From positions 496,001 to 560,000 of the forward strand of contig NZ_FNBH01000002.1 of assembly GCF_900102265.1 (NCBI RefSeq): 64,000 bases of DNA, read 5' to 3'. A program made the translations under genes and the position numbers. The DNA is from Epilithonimonas hungarica. GTDB lineage: Bacteria; Bacteroidota; Bacteroidia; Flavobacteriales; Weeksellaceae. Below, piece by piece: positions 42,452 to 51,631 of this stretch (positions within the stretch are counted from its first letter, which is position 1; the number at the start of each line of letters is the position of its first letter). The notes below the pieces were generated by a model that was given only the letters and a program-made list of their open reading frames with translations, was not told the origin of the DNA and ran no database searches.

Positions 42452-44305
42452 TTATTCTACAGTTACTGATTTAGCAAGGTTTCTTGGCTGATCTACATTA
42501 GCCCCTCTTTCCACAGCAATATAATATGCCAATAATTGTAATGGAATAGACGCTAATATTGGGGAGAAACATTCAGATGTTTCCGGGATCTCAATAATAT
42601 GATCCGCCATAGAAGCTACCTGGGTATCACCTTTATTGATGATTGCGATAACTTTTCCTTTTCTTGCCTTGATCTCTTGAACATTGCTTACAATTTTATC
42701 ATAATGTCCAATTTTAGGAGCAATTATAACTATTGGCATATTCTCATCGATCAATGCGATCGGACCATGTTTCATTTCTGCGGCAGGATAACCTTCTGCG
42801 TGGATATACGATATCTCTTTAAGTTTTAGAGCACCTTCCAAAGCTGTTGGAAAATTATATCCTCTTCCTAAATACAAGAAATTAGTTGCATTCACAAATT
42901 TAGAAGCGATATCTTTAACTACTGAATCCACAGAATTTAAAACCTCTTCTATCTTTTTAGGTATTGCATCCAGCTCAGTAATCAATCTCATGAAATCAGC
43001 TTTACCCAAGTTACCATTATGGTTACCCAATTTGATTGCTATCAAAGAAAGGATGGTAAGTTGCGCCGTAAATGCTTTGGTAGAAGCCACTCCTATTTCT
43101 GGGCCGGCGTGTGTATAAGAACCAGCATCTGTAACTCTTGCAATAGACGAATCTACAACGTTGCAGATACCATAAACAAAAGCACCTTTTTCCTTAGCCA
43201 ATTTTATAGCAGCCATTGTATCTGCTGTTTCCCCAGATTGAGAAATAGCTATTACAACATCTTTGGAAGTTATAATCGGGTTTCTATATCGAAACTCTGA
43301 CGCATACTCTACTTCAACCGGAACTCTAGCAAATTCTTCTATAAGATATTCCCCAATTAATCCGGCATGCCAAGAAGTTCCACAAGCGATAATAATAATT
43401 CTTTCAGCATTGGTCAATCTTTCCAAATGATCCCAAATACCGGCCATTTTTATCACACCTTCATCTACCAATAATCTACCTCTCATAGTATCCAAAACAG
43501 ATTTTGATTGCTCAAAAATCTCTTTCAGCATAAAATGCTCGTATCCTCCTTTTTCTATTTGCTCAAGATTAAGCCTTAGTTCTTGTATTGCAGGTTCTAT
43601 CTTGGCATTCTCTTTTATGGTTCTAATATCAATTCCAGATTCGAGAGAAATAGTAGCCATATGGCCTTCTTCTAAATAAACCGCCTCTTTTGTGAACTCT
43701 ACAAATGGGGATGCATCAGAAGCGACAAAATATTCATCATCTCCAATACCAATTGCCAATGGAGAGCCTAATCTTGCTACAACCAATTGCCCAGGAAAAT
43801 CATCATGCATTACAGAGACTGCATATGCCCCATAGACTTCATTCAAAGCATATCTTACTGCTTCTGGAAAGCTAAGGTTGATTTCCTTGTCCAAGAAATA
43901 TTGGATAAGGTTGACCAAAACTTCGGTATCTGTTTCGGATTTAAACTCGTAATCTTTATTGATCAGCATTGTTTTTATAGTATCATAATTTTCAATGATA
44001 CCATTATGAACTATTGCTATTTTATTATTGTTAGAAAGGTGTGGGTGGGAATTATTGTCGCTTGGAACACCGTGTGTGGCCCATCTTGTATGACCCATTC
44101 CTACTTTGGAAGTAGTTTTCAAACCTTTTGAAATTGCCACAAGGTCATCTACCTTACCTTTGGTTTTTTTAACTTCTAAATTTCCGTTTTCAGTTTCTAA
44201 AATAATACCCGCACTATCATAGCCTCTGTACTCTAAACGACGTAATCCATTGATAACAATTTCATACGCATCTCTAAAACCTGTATATCCGACGATTCCA
44301 CACAT
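42452..44305 (-). CDS. glmS: Glucosamine-fructose-6-phosphate aminotransferase
   Basis: 617 residues. The N-terminal glutaminase has the catalytic Cys2 (MCGIVGYTG) and the GHTRWATHG segment; two SIS domains follow (SGETADT; SQSGE; KEISYIHAEGYPAAEMKHGPIAL), and the terminal VDQPRNLAKSVTVE is conserved. It makes glucosamine-6-phosphate for peptidoglycan and LPS. Last gene of an operon with the GT5-like and DUF4270 genes, 13 nt after DUF4270. No glmS ribozyme is expected or seen. Confidence 0.98.
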   Translation of the reverse strand: MCGIVGYTGFRDAYEIVINGLRRLEYRGYDSAGIILETENGNLEVKKTKGKVDDLVAISKGLKTTSKVGMGHTRWATHGVPSDNNSHPHLSNNNKIAIVHNGIIENYDTIKTMLINKDYEFKSETDTEVLVNLIQYFLDKEINLSFPEAVRYALNEVYGAYAVSVMHDDFPGQLVVARLGSPLAIGIGDDEYFVASDASPFVEFTKEAVYLEEGHMATISLESGIDIRTIKENAKIEPAIQELRLNLEQIEKGGYEHFMLKEIFEQSKSVLDTMRGRLLVDEGVIKMAGIWDHLERLTNAERIIIIACGTSWHAGLIGEYLIEEFARVPVEVEYASEFRYRNPIITSKDVVIAISQSGETADTMAAIKLAKEKGAFVYGICNVVDSSIARVTDAGSYTHAGPEIGVASTKAFTAQLTILSLIAIKLGNHNGNLGKADFMRLITELDAIPKKIEEVLNSVDSVVKDIASKFVNATNFLYLGRGYNFPTALEGALKLKEISYIHAEGYPAAEMKHGPIALIDENMPIVIIAPKIGHYDKIVSNVQEIKARKGKVIAIINKGDTQVASMADHIIEIPETSECFSPILASIPLQLLAYYIAVERGANVDQPRNLAKSVTVE

Positions 44306-44318
44306 ATCTAATTGGTTT

Positions 44319-45923
44319 TTATTTTTTTGTATATATTATTCTAAGCTGAACATTTTTAGAATCCGGTAATAGCTCTTGACCTATATTATTAGTATTTATT
44401 CCCGTTAATGCAATTCTGAAAGGATTATACGGTCTATCATTGTACGTTTGTCCCAACAATGTTCCAGTCGATGGATCAGAAAGATAACTGCCTACGTTAA
44501 TTACAAAATCATGAGCATTATTATTTTTCTCCACAATATTTTTCAAAGAAGCCGTAATCCCTATATCATAATAAGCGTCTTTTGTAGAAAGATTGGCCGT
44601 TTTCACAAGACTATATCCAGCAGAAGCCAAGGACGTCATATCCGGAAGAAAACGAACTGTATCTTTTATCATCTCCTGAACCAATAAACTAGATGGTTTT
44701 CTAAATTTATTGTTCCACTCATCAGCATTATTATATAAACGTATCTTAGCAGAAACAATTGCTATTTTTTCGTTTTGAAATTTTTGTTTTAGTGCATCAA
44801 TTGTACCTTGTGGTATTCTAATTCCTATACCGCTTCCTCCCATACCTTGTAAATACAATTTGTCTGCAGGGTTAACTGCCAAGCCGGGATTTTTCTTAAG
44901 ATCCTCATACTTCACAGCAGTTAACATTGCTTTGGCATATGGGCTATCGCTGTTTCTGTCATAAATCACTTGACTTAAATGAACATTTGACGCCCCAAGG
45001 TTAAGAGTAGTTTCTTGTTTTGTTCTTGTAACGGTTCCGTCTGTTGCGGTTACATCATTCTTATAATAGATAGTAATTCCTGTATCATTTGGAGCCATCG
45101 AGAAAAGATATCCGTCATTTTGCTCTACAGAAATACTGATTCCTCGGAAATATCTTATAAATGATGCTGCATCTTTAAGCACCTGATTACCTTGTTTGGC
45201 AATAATTTTATCTTGAAAGAATTCTTTTTTCAATTCCATTCTGAAAGATACAGCTCTATTAAGCAATTCAGAAGCATCAGAATCCTTTGTGACCACAACA
45301 GAGTTAACTGTTCCATTAAATGATTTTGAACCTATTTCTGAACTTAAAGCAAATGCTTTATTCGTCAGGATAGAATCAGAAGCACCACCTAAGAAATCCG
45401 TAACTTCATGAACTTTTATAGTAAAAGGCGTTTTTTCACCATTGATCTTGTATTTCCCATATTTTCTAACAGGATAAGTTGTTACCACTTTTTTAGCAGC
45501 TACTTGCCCGTCTGGATAAACGTAATCTTCATTTGTAGTAGTAGTGATAGAATCCGTTGCAGACTCGTATCTTGGTTTCAATGTAAGAACTACAGAATCA
45601 ATAACAGGATTTTTTCCAAAATCCGGATCATAAGTATTTAATCTCAACTGAGTGATGTATGACACTTTTTGTCCTCCAAAAACATCCTCTCTAAATGCTC
45701 CAATCCTTACACTATCATATTGGGATGTAACTACTTTTTGGACGTCACCATTATTGACGTTGTAAGCAGTTACTCCAAAGATTTTATCATAAGCATCAGA
45801 CCCTTCTACAAGCTGAGATCCGAGGTCATCTAATTCCCCTTCACAAGAATTAAGTACAACAATTCCCATTACTAATAATGGGACCAGCTTCATTATTTTT
45901 TTTATTTTTATCATTTTAAACAC
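44319..45923 (-). CDS. DUF4270 outer-membrane lipoprotein
   Basis: 534 residues. Lipoprotein signal (lipobox VLNSC, with starts possible at 45923, 45914 or 45893). Long beta-rich body with GSQLVEGSDAYDKIFG near the N-terminus and RPYNPFRIALTGINTNN near the end, as in DUF4270 proteins of Bacteroidetes. Function unknown. It lies between the GT5-like gene (7 nt) and glmS (13 nt), a linkage common in flavobacteria. Confidence 0.88.
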   Translation of the reverse strand: MFKMIKIKKIMKLVPLLVMGIVVLNSCEGELDDLGSQLVEGSDAYDKIFGVTAYNVNNGDVQKVVTSQYDSVRIGAFREDVFGGQKVSYITQLRLNTYDPDFGKNPVIDSVVLTLKPRYESATDSITTTTNEDYVYPDGQVAAKKVVTTYPVRKYGKYKINGEKTPFTIKVHEVTDFLGGASDSILTNKAFALSSEIGSKSFNGTVNSVVVTKDSDASELLNRAVSFRMELKKEFFQDKIIAKQGNQVLKDAASFIRYFRGISISVEQNDGYLFSMAPNDTGITIYYKNDVTATDGTVTRTKQETTLNLGASNVHLSQVIYDRNSDSPYAKAMLTAVKYEDLKKNPGLAVNPADKLYLQGMGGSGIGIRIPQGTIDALKQKFQNEKIAIVSAKIRLYNNADEWNNKFRKPSSLLVQEMIKDTVRFLPDMTSLASAGYSLVKTANLSTKDAYYDIGITASLKNIVEKNNNAHDFVINVGSYLSDPSTGTLLGQTYNDRPYNPFRIALTGINTNNIGQELLPDSKNVQLRIIYTKK

Positions 45924-45930
45924 CTAGTAT

Positions 45931-46701
45931 TTAATATACATTTGCTATAGAATCAGCATTCAAATAATCAGATTTCTCAGCATTCGATTTTTCATATGCT
46001 TCCTCCAATTTATCTTCCAAGAACTCATTCCCCTTCACGATCACATCTACATAATCCATACTATCATTCACGAAACTAAGAAAGCTTGGCTTATCTAACG
46101 ACTGTAATCCGGAAATATTATCAAACCCCAAAATTTCTTTTGTGTTTTCATTTAGTTCTATGTCATCTTCATTATAGACAGAAAGAACAATTTTTGTATC
46201 TTTAAAATATGTATCGTCTTTGTAATATGTTTTCAAGTAAATTGGTATAAGAGAAGACATCCATCCATTCAAATGGATCACATCCGGAACCCAATTCAGT
46301 TTCTTGATTGTTTCGATAACGCCGCGGGCAAAGAAGATCGCTCTCTCGTTATTATCTTCAAAAGCCTTTCCTTCATCATCAAAATAAAACTGTTTTCTTT
46401 TAAAATATTCTTCGTTGTCTATAAAATAAACTTGCAGACGCTCGCCCGGCAACGAAGCTACCTTTATGATCAAAGGCTGATCAAGATCATTGATAATGAT
46501 ATTCATCCCAGAAAGTCTGATCACTTCATGTAATTGAAATTTTCGCTCGCTGATTTGCCCAAATCTAGGCATAAAAACTCTGACATCGTTACCGCTACCA
46601 TGCATTTTCAGTGCCATTTTGTGTACCAAGCTTCCCATATTGGTATCTTCCTGATAGGGGTACATTTCTGTAGTAACGTATAAAATCTTTTGATTAGGCA
46701 T
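45931..46701 (-). CDS. Glycogen/starch synthase N-terminal domain protein (GT5-like)
   Basis: 256 residues from ATG 46701; an earlier TTG at 46743 lies inside the promoter. It matches only the N-terminal half of GT5 glycogen synthases (KILYVTTEMYPYQEDTNMGSLVHKMALKM, RVFMPRFG, DVIHLNGWMSSLIPIYLK). The C-terminal Rossmann half with the nucleotide-binding E-x7-E motif is absent, so synthase activity is doubtful. Such short forms are common next to DUF4270 in flavobacteria, so this is a stable family, not a fresh truncation. Function unknown. Confidence 0.85.
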   Translation of the reverse strand: MPNQKILYVTTEMYPYQEDTNMGSLVHKMALKMHGSGNDVRVFMPRFGQISERKFQLHEVIRLSGMNIIINDLDQPLIIKVASLPGERLQVYFIDNEEYFKRKQFYFDDEGKAFEDNNERAIFFARGVIETIKKLNWVPDVIHLNGWMSSLIPIYLKTYYKDDTYFKDTKIVLSVYNEDDIELNENTKEILGFDNISGLQSLDKPSFLSFVNDSMDYVDVIVKGNEFLEDKLEEAYEKSNAEKSDYLNADSIANVY

Positions 46702-46740
46702 AAAATTTACTTTAAAACGAAGTATAAATTCTTCATTTTG

Positions 46741-46748
46741 CAAAATTA
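46741..46748 (-). promoter_or_regulatory. -7 element of the GT5-like operon
   Basis: TAATTTTG on the minus strand, 39 nt before ATG 46701. It excludes the TTG start at 46743. Confidence 0.55.
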
Positions 46749-46963
46749 CGAAAAATTAGATCAAATCATTTATTTTAAACAACATTAATATTCAACCTAA
46801 AAAACAACTATATACCAACAAGTTACAGACTAAAAAATGTTAATTTTCACTCAAATATTGATAATTGAAAAATTCAACCTGACAAATTACCAATACTTAG
46901 AAATGAAACATCCGGAAAAAAATTGAAACATTTCAATTATTTCCACATCGTAATTAAAACCGT

Positions 46964-46971
46964 TAACTTTG
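46964..46971 (+). promoter_or_regulatory. -7 element of panC
   Basis: TAACTTTG, 21 nt before ATG 46993. A TTG codon at 46969 lies inside the element and is not the start. Confidence 0.55.
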
Positions 46972-46992
46972 CCTGATAAAACAAGGAAAACA

Positions 46993-47838
46993 ATGCAAAC
47001 CTTTTACGATAAGAATTCTTTCTCAAAATATATCGCCGAATTAAAAGAAAAAAAGAAAAAAATAGGCTTCGCACCTACAATGGGCGCCTTACATGCAGGA
47101 CACATTTCACTTTATCAAGAGGCCCAGAAGCATAATGACATTGTAATATCTTCCATCTTTGTAAATCCCACACAGTTCAATAATCCGGAAGATCTTGAAA
47201 AATACCCAAGAACCATTGAGGAAGACATTAAAAAATTAGGAGACTCCAAACTTGTAGATGCTGTCTACATTCCAGGAGTTGAGGATATCTATCCAAATGG
47301 AATGGAAAGAAAGCATTACGACTTCGGAGGCATAGAAAACGAGATGGAAGGCGCTGCAAGACTTGGCCATTTTGATGGTGTAGGGACTGTTGTAGAGGAA
47401 TTCTTCAGACAAGTACAGCCAGATAATGCCTATTTTGGAGAAAAAGATTTCCAACAGCTTAAGATTATCGAAAAATTAGTCGAAGTTCTTGATTTGAAAA
47501 TCAAAATCCATGGTGTGAAAATCCACAGAGAAGAAGGCGGACTCGCAATGAGCTCTAGAAACATGCGGCTTTCTGAGGACGAAAGACATGCTTCTACTAT
47601 TATATACAGAACTTTGAATCATGTGAACAGTTGGTTTAAATCAATTCCTATCAACGACATCAAAAATAGAGTTGAGGAAATCTTCTCTAAAGAAAATATG
47701 GAATTGGAATATTTCTTAATTGCTGACGAAGAAACTTTGAAAGAATCCGCCGTCTCATCTAACGGCAGAAACTATCGTGCTTTTATCGTTGTGAATGTTG
47801 GAAAGGTAAGATTGATTGACAACCTTCATCTGGATTAA
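46993..47838 (+). CDS. panC: Pantothenate synthetase
   Basis: 281 residues. Active-site motifs PTMGALHAGH, FVNPTQFNNPEDL-type, YFGEKDFQQL and GLAMSSRNMRLS are present. It joins pantoate and beta-alanine using ATP to make pantothenate, the precursor of coenzyme A. Divergent from the GT5-like operon, and followed by the tRNA-Lys/Leu cluster in the opposite direction. Confidence 0.97.
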   Translation: MQTFYDKNSFSKYIAELKEKKKKIGFAPTMGALHAGHISLYQEAQKHNDIVISSIFVNPTQFNNPEDLEKYPRTIEEDIKKLGDSKLVDAVYIPGVEDIYPNGMERKHYDFGGIENEMEGAARLGHFDGVGTVVEEFFRQVQPDNAYFGEKDFQQLKIIEKLVEVLDLKIKIHGVKIHREEGGLAMSSRNMRLSEDERHASTIIYRTLNHVNSWFKSIPINDIKNRVEEIFSKENMELEYFLIADEETLKESAVSSNGRNYRAFIVVNVGKVRLIDNLHLD

Positions 47839-47860
47839 GGATTGGATTTGAACAAAAAAA

Positions 47861-47884
47861 GAAGCTTCTTTTACAAGAAGCTTC
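47861..47884 (-). terminator. Terminator of the first tRNA-Lys
   Basis: Perfect 10-bp stem (47861-47870, 47875-47884) with a 4-nt loop and a T-run on the minus strand; it may also serve the panC transcript. Confidence 0.75.
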
Positions 47885-47935
47885 TACACCAAATCACAAA
47901 ATATTAATATGAAAAAAATTTACTTGCGTAAATTG

Positions 47936-48008
47936 TGACCTGGCTGGGATTCGAACCCAGGACCCATACATTAAAAGTGTATTGCTCTACCAGCTGAGCT
48001 ACCAGGTC
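47936..48008 (-). tRNA. tRNA-Lys (TTT), copy 1
   Basis: Acceptor arms 48002-48008 and 47937-47943 pair perfectly; the loop CTTTTAA gives anticodon TTT. The tRNA and short flanks are identical to the copy at 48176-48248. Confidence 0.95.
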
Positions 48009-48057
48009 GGCCACTTTAATTAATAATCGGAATCAATAATTAAAATAATTTTTGCAG

Positions 48058-48140
48058 TGCCTGCGACTGGACTCGAACCAGCACATCCTTAGGAAACCAC
48101 CCCCTCAAGATGGCGTGTCTACCAATTTCACCACGCAGGC
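48058..48140 (-). tRNA. tRNA-Leu (GAG)
   Basis: Acceptor arms 48134-48140 and 48059-48065 pair perfectly. The anticodon stem CCATC/GGTGG encloses TTGAGGG, giving GAG, and a long variable arm is present. Confidence 0.93.
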
Positions 48141-48149
48141 AAAAAAAAA

Positions 48150-48163
48150 CCGTATCTCTACGG
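48150..48163 (-). terminator. Weak terminator between tRNA-Lys copy 2 and tRNA-Leu
   Basis: Five-bp stem (48150-48154, 48159-48163) followed by nine T on the minus strand. It may partly separate the two tRNA units. Confidence 0.5.
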
Positions 48164-48175
48164 ATTTTTTGCTTG

Positions 48176-48248
48176 TGACCTGGCTGGGATTCGAACCCAG
48201 GACCCATACATTAAAAGTGTATTGCTCTACCAGCTGAGCTACCAGGTC
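48176..48248 (-). tRNA. tRNA-Lys (TTT), copy 2
   Basis: Identical to copy 1, 240 bp away, including the short flanks GTG and GGCCAC. A tandem duplication around tRNA-Leu is the simplest explanation. Confidence 0.95.
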
Positions 48249-48355
48249 GGCCACATTTAAAACTTCAATATTACTATTTCGTTTTAAAGTGGTGCAAAGA
48301 TATAGCTTTTTTTAAAATCTCAAAATTTTTTAAGAACTTTGTTTAAAATAAAAAT

Positions 48356-48871
48356 ATGATAATTTCTCTGTTGGGATACATGGGTAGTGGTAAATCTCAC
48401 ATTTCCAAAAACTTGAGCAAAAAAATAAATTTTCAATTAATTGACCTCGACCAAAAAATTTCTGAAGAACATCAGCTGACTATTCCGGAAATCTTCAAAA
48501 CCAGAGGAGAAATCTTCTTTCGTAAAGAGGAAAAAAGAATTTTAGAAGATATTCTGAACTCAAAAGAAAACATCATATTAAGCCTTGGCGGAGGAACTCC
48601 TGTCTATTACGACAACATGGACCTCATCAATATAAAATCAAAAAGTATTTTTTTAAGGGCTTCTGTAAAAACCCTCACAGATCGTGTACTTTTACAGAAA
48701 CACACCAGACCCTTGATCTCAAAATTAGAAGATTCGGATATTCCTGAGTTCATTGCAAAGCATCTTTTTGAAAGAAATCCTTTTTATTCCCAAGCCCATT
48801 TTACAATAGATACAGATTACAAGGAACCCAGCAACATTTCCGATGAGATCATAGAAGCTTTAAAAATTTAA
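48356..48871 (+). CDS. aroK: Shikimate kinase
   Basis: 171 residues. Walker A GYMGSGKSH, DLDQKISEEH, the FRKEE segment and LGGGTP for shikimate binding, and the lid RPLI. It phosphorylates shikimate at the 3-hydroxyl in aromatic amino-acid synthesis. Convergent with the S4 protein gene; stops overlap. Confidence 0.95.
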   Translation: MIISLLGYMGSGKSHISKNLSKKINFQLIDLDQKISEEHQLTIPEIFKTRGEIFFRKEEKRILEDILNSKENIILSLGGGTPVYYDNMDLINIKSKSIFLRASVKTLTDRVLLQKHTRPLISKLEDSDIPEFIAKHLFERNPFYSQAHFTIDTDYKEPSNISDEIIEALKI

Positions 48872-49293
48872 TCCTCTTCTTCTTTAAAAAACACATCCCA
48901 GTCATCACTATCCATATCCTCTGAAGAATCGCTGGAAGAATAATCATCCATATCTCTCCTATCTTTTTTGGTAGGTCTTCCGATACCTTTCTGTCTGTAA
49001 TAATCTTGCGAAGATTTTCTCATTTTAAGAATTTCGTATTGTTCTTTCTCGGTCATGTCGACAACATATAGAGCTACTAGTTTGGCACCCACTCTACTTT
49101 TGGGAATATCAATGACTTTGATTTTATAATCGATCTGGTTCTTTCTGACCTTTATAATATCTCCGGCCTTCACTTCCTTAGAAGACTTTACAGCATTCTC
49201 CCCAATACCGACTCTATTTTTTTTGATCTCCTCAGCAGCAATGGTTCTGGTTTTATAAAATCTTACACTCCACAAAAATTTATCTATTCTCAT
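48868..49293 (-). CDS. hslR: S4-domain RNA-binding protein, Hsp15-like
   Basis: 141 residues. S4 domain at 1-60 (MRIDKFLWSVRFYKTRTIAAEEIKKNRVGIGE) as in HslR/Hsp15, which binds stalled 50S subunits with nascent chains. The C-terminus carries an acidic Ser/Asp-rich tail (about 108-141). The tail is not in E. coli Hsp15, so the exact role is uncertain. Confidence 0.82.
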   Translation of the reverse strand: MRIDKFLWSVRFYKTRTIAAEEIKKNRVGIGENAVKSSKEVKAGDIIKVRKNQIDYKIKVIDIPKSRVGAKLVALYVVDMTEKEQYEILKMRKSSQDYYRQKGIGRPTKKDRRDMDDYSSSDSSEDMDSDDWDVFFKEEED

Positions 49294-49302
49294 AATTTTT
49301 TA

Positions 49303-49310
49303 TACTTTTG
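49303..49310 (+). promoter_or_regulatory. -7 element of the FKBP-like lipoprotein gene
   Basis: TACTTTTG, 40 nt before the ATG at 49351. Confidence 0.5.
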
Positions 49311-49350
49311 TCACGTTAAAATTAATTGCAATTTAACATTAAATAAAAAA

Positions 49351-50091
49351 ATGAAGAAAATACTTTTAGGAATAGCTCTATGTGTAGTTGCACTACAAAG
49401 CTGTAAGAAAGATAATGACGAGGAGGAAATCGTAGTGGTTCCTATTGCCGATCAGAATGCGTATGACGATGCTGCAGCAATAAAGTTCATGGAATCTAAT
49501 TACTTCAATGATAAGGGTGTCATTACAGCATTTGATGATACTGTGACCACTGATGATAATTATCCTAAATTATCTTCCTATCCTCATGAGACTTTGCCAT
49601 CTGGCGTGATCTATATAAAAAGAGCAGAAACTTTTCAACCAAACCCAGGTAAGGAAATTGCTCCAACAGATGTGATCAGTATAATGCAGGTAACAAAAAC
49701 TTACATCGCAACGAAAACCGATGATAAAATTGCATATAGCAGTGAATCGACTTTTATCAATAATGTTACAACATCCGGCGTCCCAAGCACAGACCCAGCT
49801 TATTTTTATGTAAAACAATCTGTCCTGGATGCCTATAACAAGGCTAACAATACAACCGTTGGAAGAGATTTTTATGAAATCGAGGGTTTACAGGAAGGAT
49901 TGAAACATTTTAAATCTTTTGATAATCTAGACCCGTCAACAGATTATAATATGCAGGGTGTTATTATTGTTCCATCAAGAGCAGCTTATGCCAGAGATAA
50001 CACAATCTATGGAACTGTCTACGCAAACAGAAGTTTTGTTTTTAATTTCCAGCTTTATAATACCAGAACCAGATTGGACAGTGAAAAATAA
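49351..50091 (+). CDS. FKBP-like lipoprotein
   Basis: 246 residues. Lipobox LQSCKKD (Cys about 18). The C-terminal part (EGLQEGLKHFKSF...GVIIVPSRAAYARDNTIYG...SFVFNFQLYN) follows the FKBP pattern in which VIPGWEEAL, LYIPSxLAYG and LVFEVELL alternate, but it diverges elsewhere. It may be a peptidyl-prolyl isomerase-like or only a fold relative. Single gene with a strong terminator. Confidence 0.7.
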   Translation: MKKILLGIALCVVALQSCKKDNDEEEIVVVPIADQNAYDDAAAIKFMESNYFNDKGVITAFDDTVTTDDNYPKLSSYPHETLPSGVIYIKRAETFQPNPGKEIAPTDVISIMQVTKTYIATKTDDKIAYSSESTFINNVTTSGVPSTDPAYFYVKQSVLDAYNKANNTTVGRDFYEIEGLQEGLKHFKSFDNLDPSTDYNMQGVIIVPSRAAYARDNTIYGTVYANRSFVFNFQLYNTRTRLDSEK

Positions 50092-50112
50092 ATTTTGTGT
50101 TCCATCCAAATA

Positions 50113-50150
50113 AAAAAGAATGGGTTTCAATATTGAAACCCATTCTTTTT
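50113..50150. terminator. Bidirectional terminator between the lipoprotein gene and mtaB
   Basis: Perfect 18-bp stem (50113-50130, 50133-50150) with A/T runs on both ends, 21 nt after the lipoprotein stop and 20 nt after the mtaB stop. Confidence 0.88.
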
Positions 50151-50169
50151 ATAATAAACTTTCTGACCT

Positions 50170-51528
50170 CTAAATCCTTGCCAGAAAATCTTCGAATTGG
50201 GTTTCTTTAACAGATACACAACCTTCTTCCAAGATTTTGTCAAGAATAATATTTTCAATTTGATTAACTGATCTTTTATCAAATGGTTTTGAAACTCTCA
50301 CATAATTCTCCGTAAAACCATACATCATTCCATTTTTGTTCTCATGCTCCCAAAGAACTGGTAATTCTTTCCCTAATTGTGTTCTGTAGAATTCCATTTT
50401 CTTTTTCTCGGAAAGGATTCTCAGCATTTTGTTTCTTCTTTTCCTTTCGGGGATTGGAACTGCTCCTTGCATATCGGCTGCCTCTGTATTTTCTCTTTCG
50501 GAGTAAGTGAAAACGTGCAGATAACTAATCGGCAGATCGTTTAGAAAATTATAAGTTTCCATAAATAACTCTTCTGTTTCTCCGGGGAATCCAACAATCA
50601 CATCCACACCAATCGCAGCATCCGGCATTACTTCCCGGATTTTATTAACTCGATCATAATAAAGTTTCGTTAAATAACGACGTTTCATTTTTTTCAGCAA
50701 TTCATCACTTCCGGATTGAAGCGGAATATGAAAATGCGGAACAAAACTTCTGCTTTTGGAAACCAACTCGATGCTTTCATCTTTCAGAAGATTTGGTTCG
50801 ATGGAAGAGATCCTGATTCTTTCAATGCCTTCTACTTTATCTAATTCAGAAATTAAATCCAAAAAAGTATGTTCATGTTTTTTATTACCAAATTCACCTT
50901 TTCCATAATCTCCGATATTAACACCTGTCAAAACAATCTCTTTAATATCTCTTGCTGCAATTTCTTTGGCATTTACAACTACATTATCGATGGTGTCAGA
51001 GCGGGAAATCCCTCTTGCTAAAGGAATCGTGCAATAGGTACATTTGTAATCGCAACCATCTTGGACTTTCAAGAAAGCCCTGGTCCTATCTCCGATAGAA
51101 TATGAACCGACAAAGAAATCCGCCTCATCTATTTCACAAGAATGGATTTGAGCATAACTTTTAGATTTCTCCAAATCATCAAGGTAACTTAGGATATTGA
51201 ATTTTTCCTTAGCTCCCAAAACCAGATCTACACCTTCAATTCCCGAAATCTCTTCCGGTTTCAATTGGGCATAACAACCGATAATCGCAACCAGACCTTC
51301 CGGATTGGCCTTTGTTGCGCGTTTGACGTGAAGTTTGCATTCCTTGTCTGCATTTTCTGTAACAGAACAAGTATTGATAATATAAACTTTCGCAGGTTCA
51401 TCAAAATTAACTTTCTGATAACCCGCATCTGTCAATTGTCTGGCAATAGTGGAGGTTTCTGCAAAATTCAGTTTGCAGCCAAGTGTATGAAAAGCAACGG
51501 TTTTCGGTTGTGAAATTACATCTGACAT
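50170..51528 (-). CDS. mtaB: tRNA t6A37 methylthiotransferase MtaB
   Basis: 452 residues. UPF0004 domain with three cysteines C18, C54, C85; radical SAM motif C159-x3-C163-x2-C166 (CDYKCTYC); C-terminal TRAM domain. It turns t6A37 into ms2t6A37 in ANN-decoding tRNAs. MiaB would be the alternative, but the TLGCKLNFAET start fits MtaB. The -7 element at 51536 predicts a nearly leaderless mRNA. Confidence 0.92.
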   Translation of the reverse strand: MSDVISQPKTVAFHTLGCKLNFAETSTIARQLTDAGYQKVNFDEPAKVYIINTCSVTENADKECKLHVKRATKANPEGLVAIIGCYAQLKPEEISGIEGVDLVLGAKEKFNILSYLDDLEKSKSYAQIHSCEIDEADFFVGSYSIGDRTRAFLKVQDGCDYKCTYCTIPLARGISRSDTIDNVVVNAKEIAARDIKEIVLTGVNIGDYGKGEFGNKKHEHTFLDLISELDKVEGIERIRISSIEPNLLKDESIELVSKSRSFVPHFHIPLQSGSDELLKKMKRRYLTKLYYDRVNKIREVMPDAAIGVDVIVGFPGETEELFMETYNFLNDLPISYLHVFTYSERENTEAADMQGAVPIPERKRRNKMLRILSEKKKMEFYRTQLGKELPVLWEHENKNGMMYGFTENYVRVSKPFDKRSVNQIENIILDKILEEGCVSVKETQFEDFLARI

Positions 51529-51535
51529 AAGTCCG

Positions 51536-51568
51536 CAAAGTTATTAATAAAATCCAAATCATTCCAAA
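51536..51568 (-). promoter_or_regulatory. Promoter of mtaB
   Basis: On the minus strand TTTG (51565-51568), 21 bp, TAACTTTG (51536-51543), 7 nt before the ATG. Confidence 0.6.
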
Positions 51569-51631
51569 TGAAGAGTTTTTCTGATCGAGAATTAATAAAA
51601 CCAAAAATCCGGCTGTAAAAACCGTATTCAA

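Noticed and set aside
42346-44330. glmS ribozyme
   Set aside because: Known only from Firmicutes; glmS here is an internal operon gene with a 13-nt gap upstream.
48052-48237. 61-codon frame across tRNA genes
   Set aside because: It runs through tRNA-Leu and tRNA-Lys, which are clear cloverleaves.
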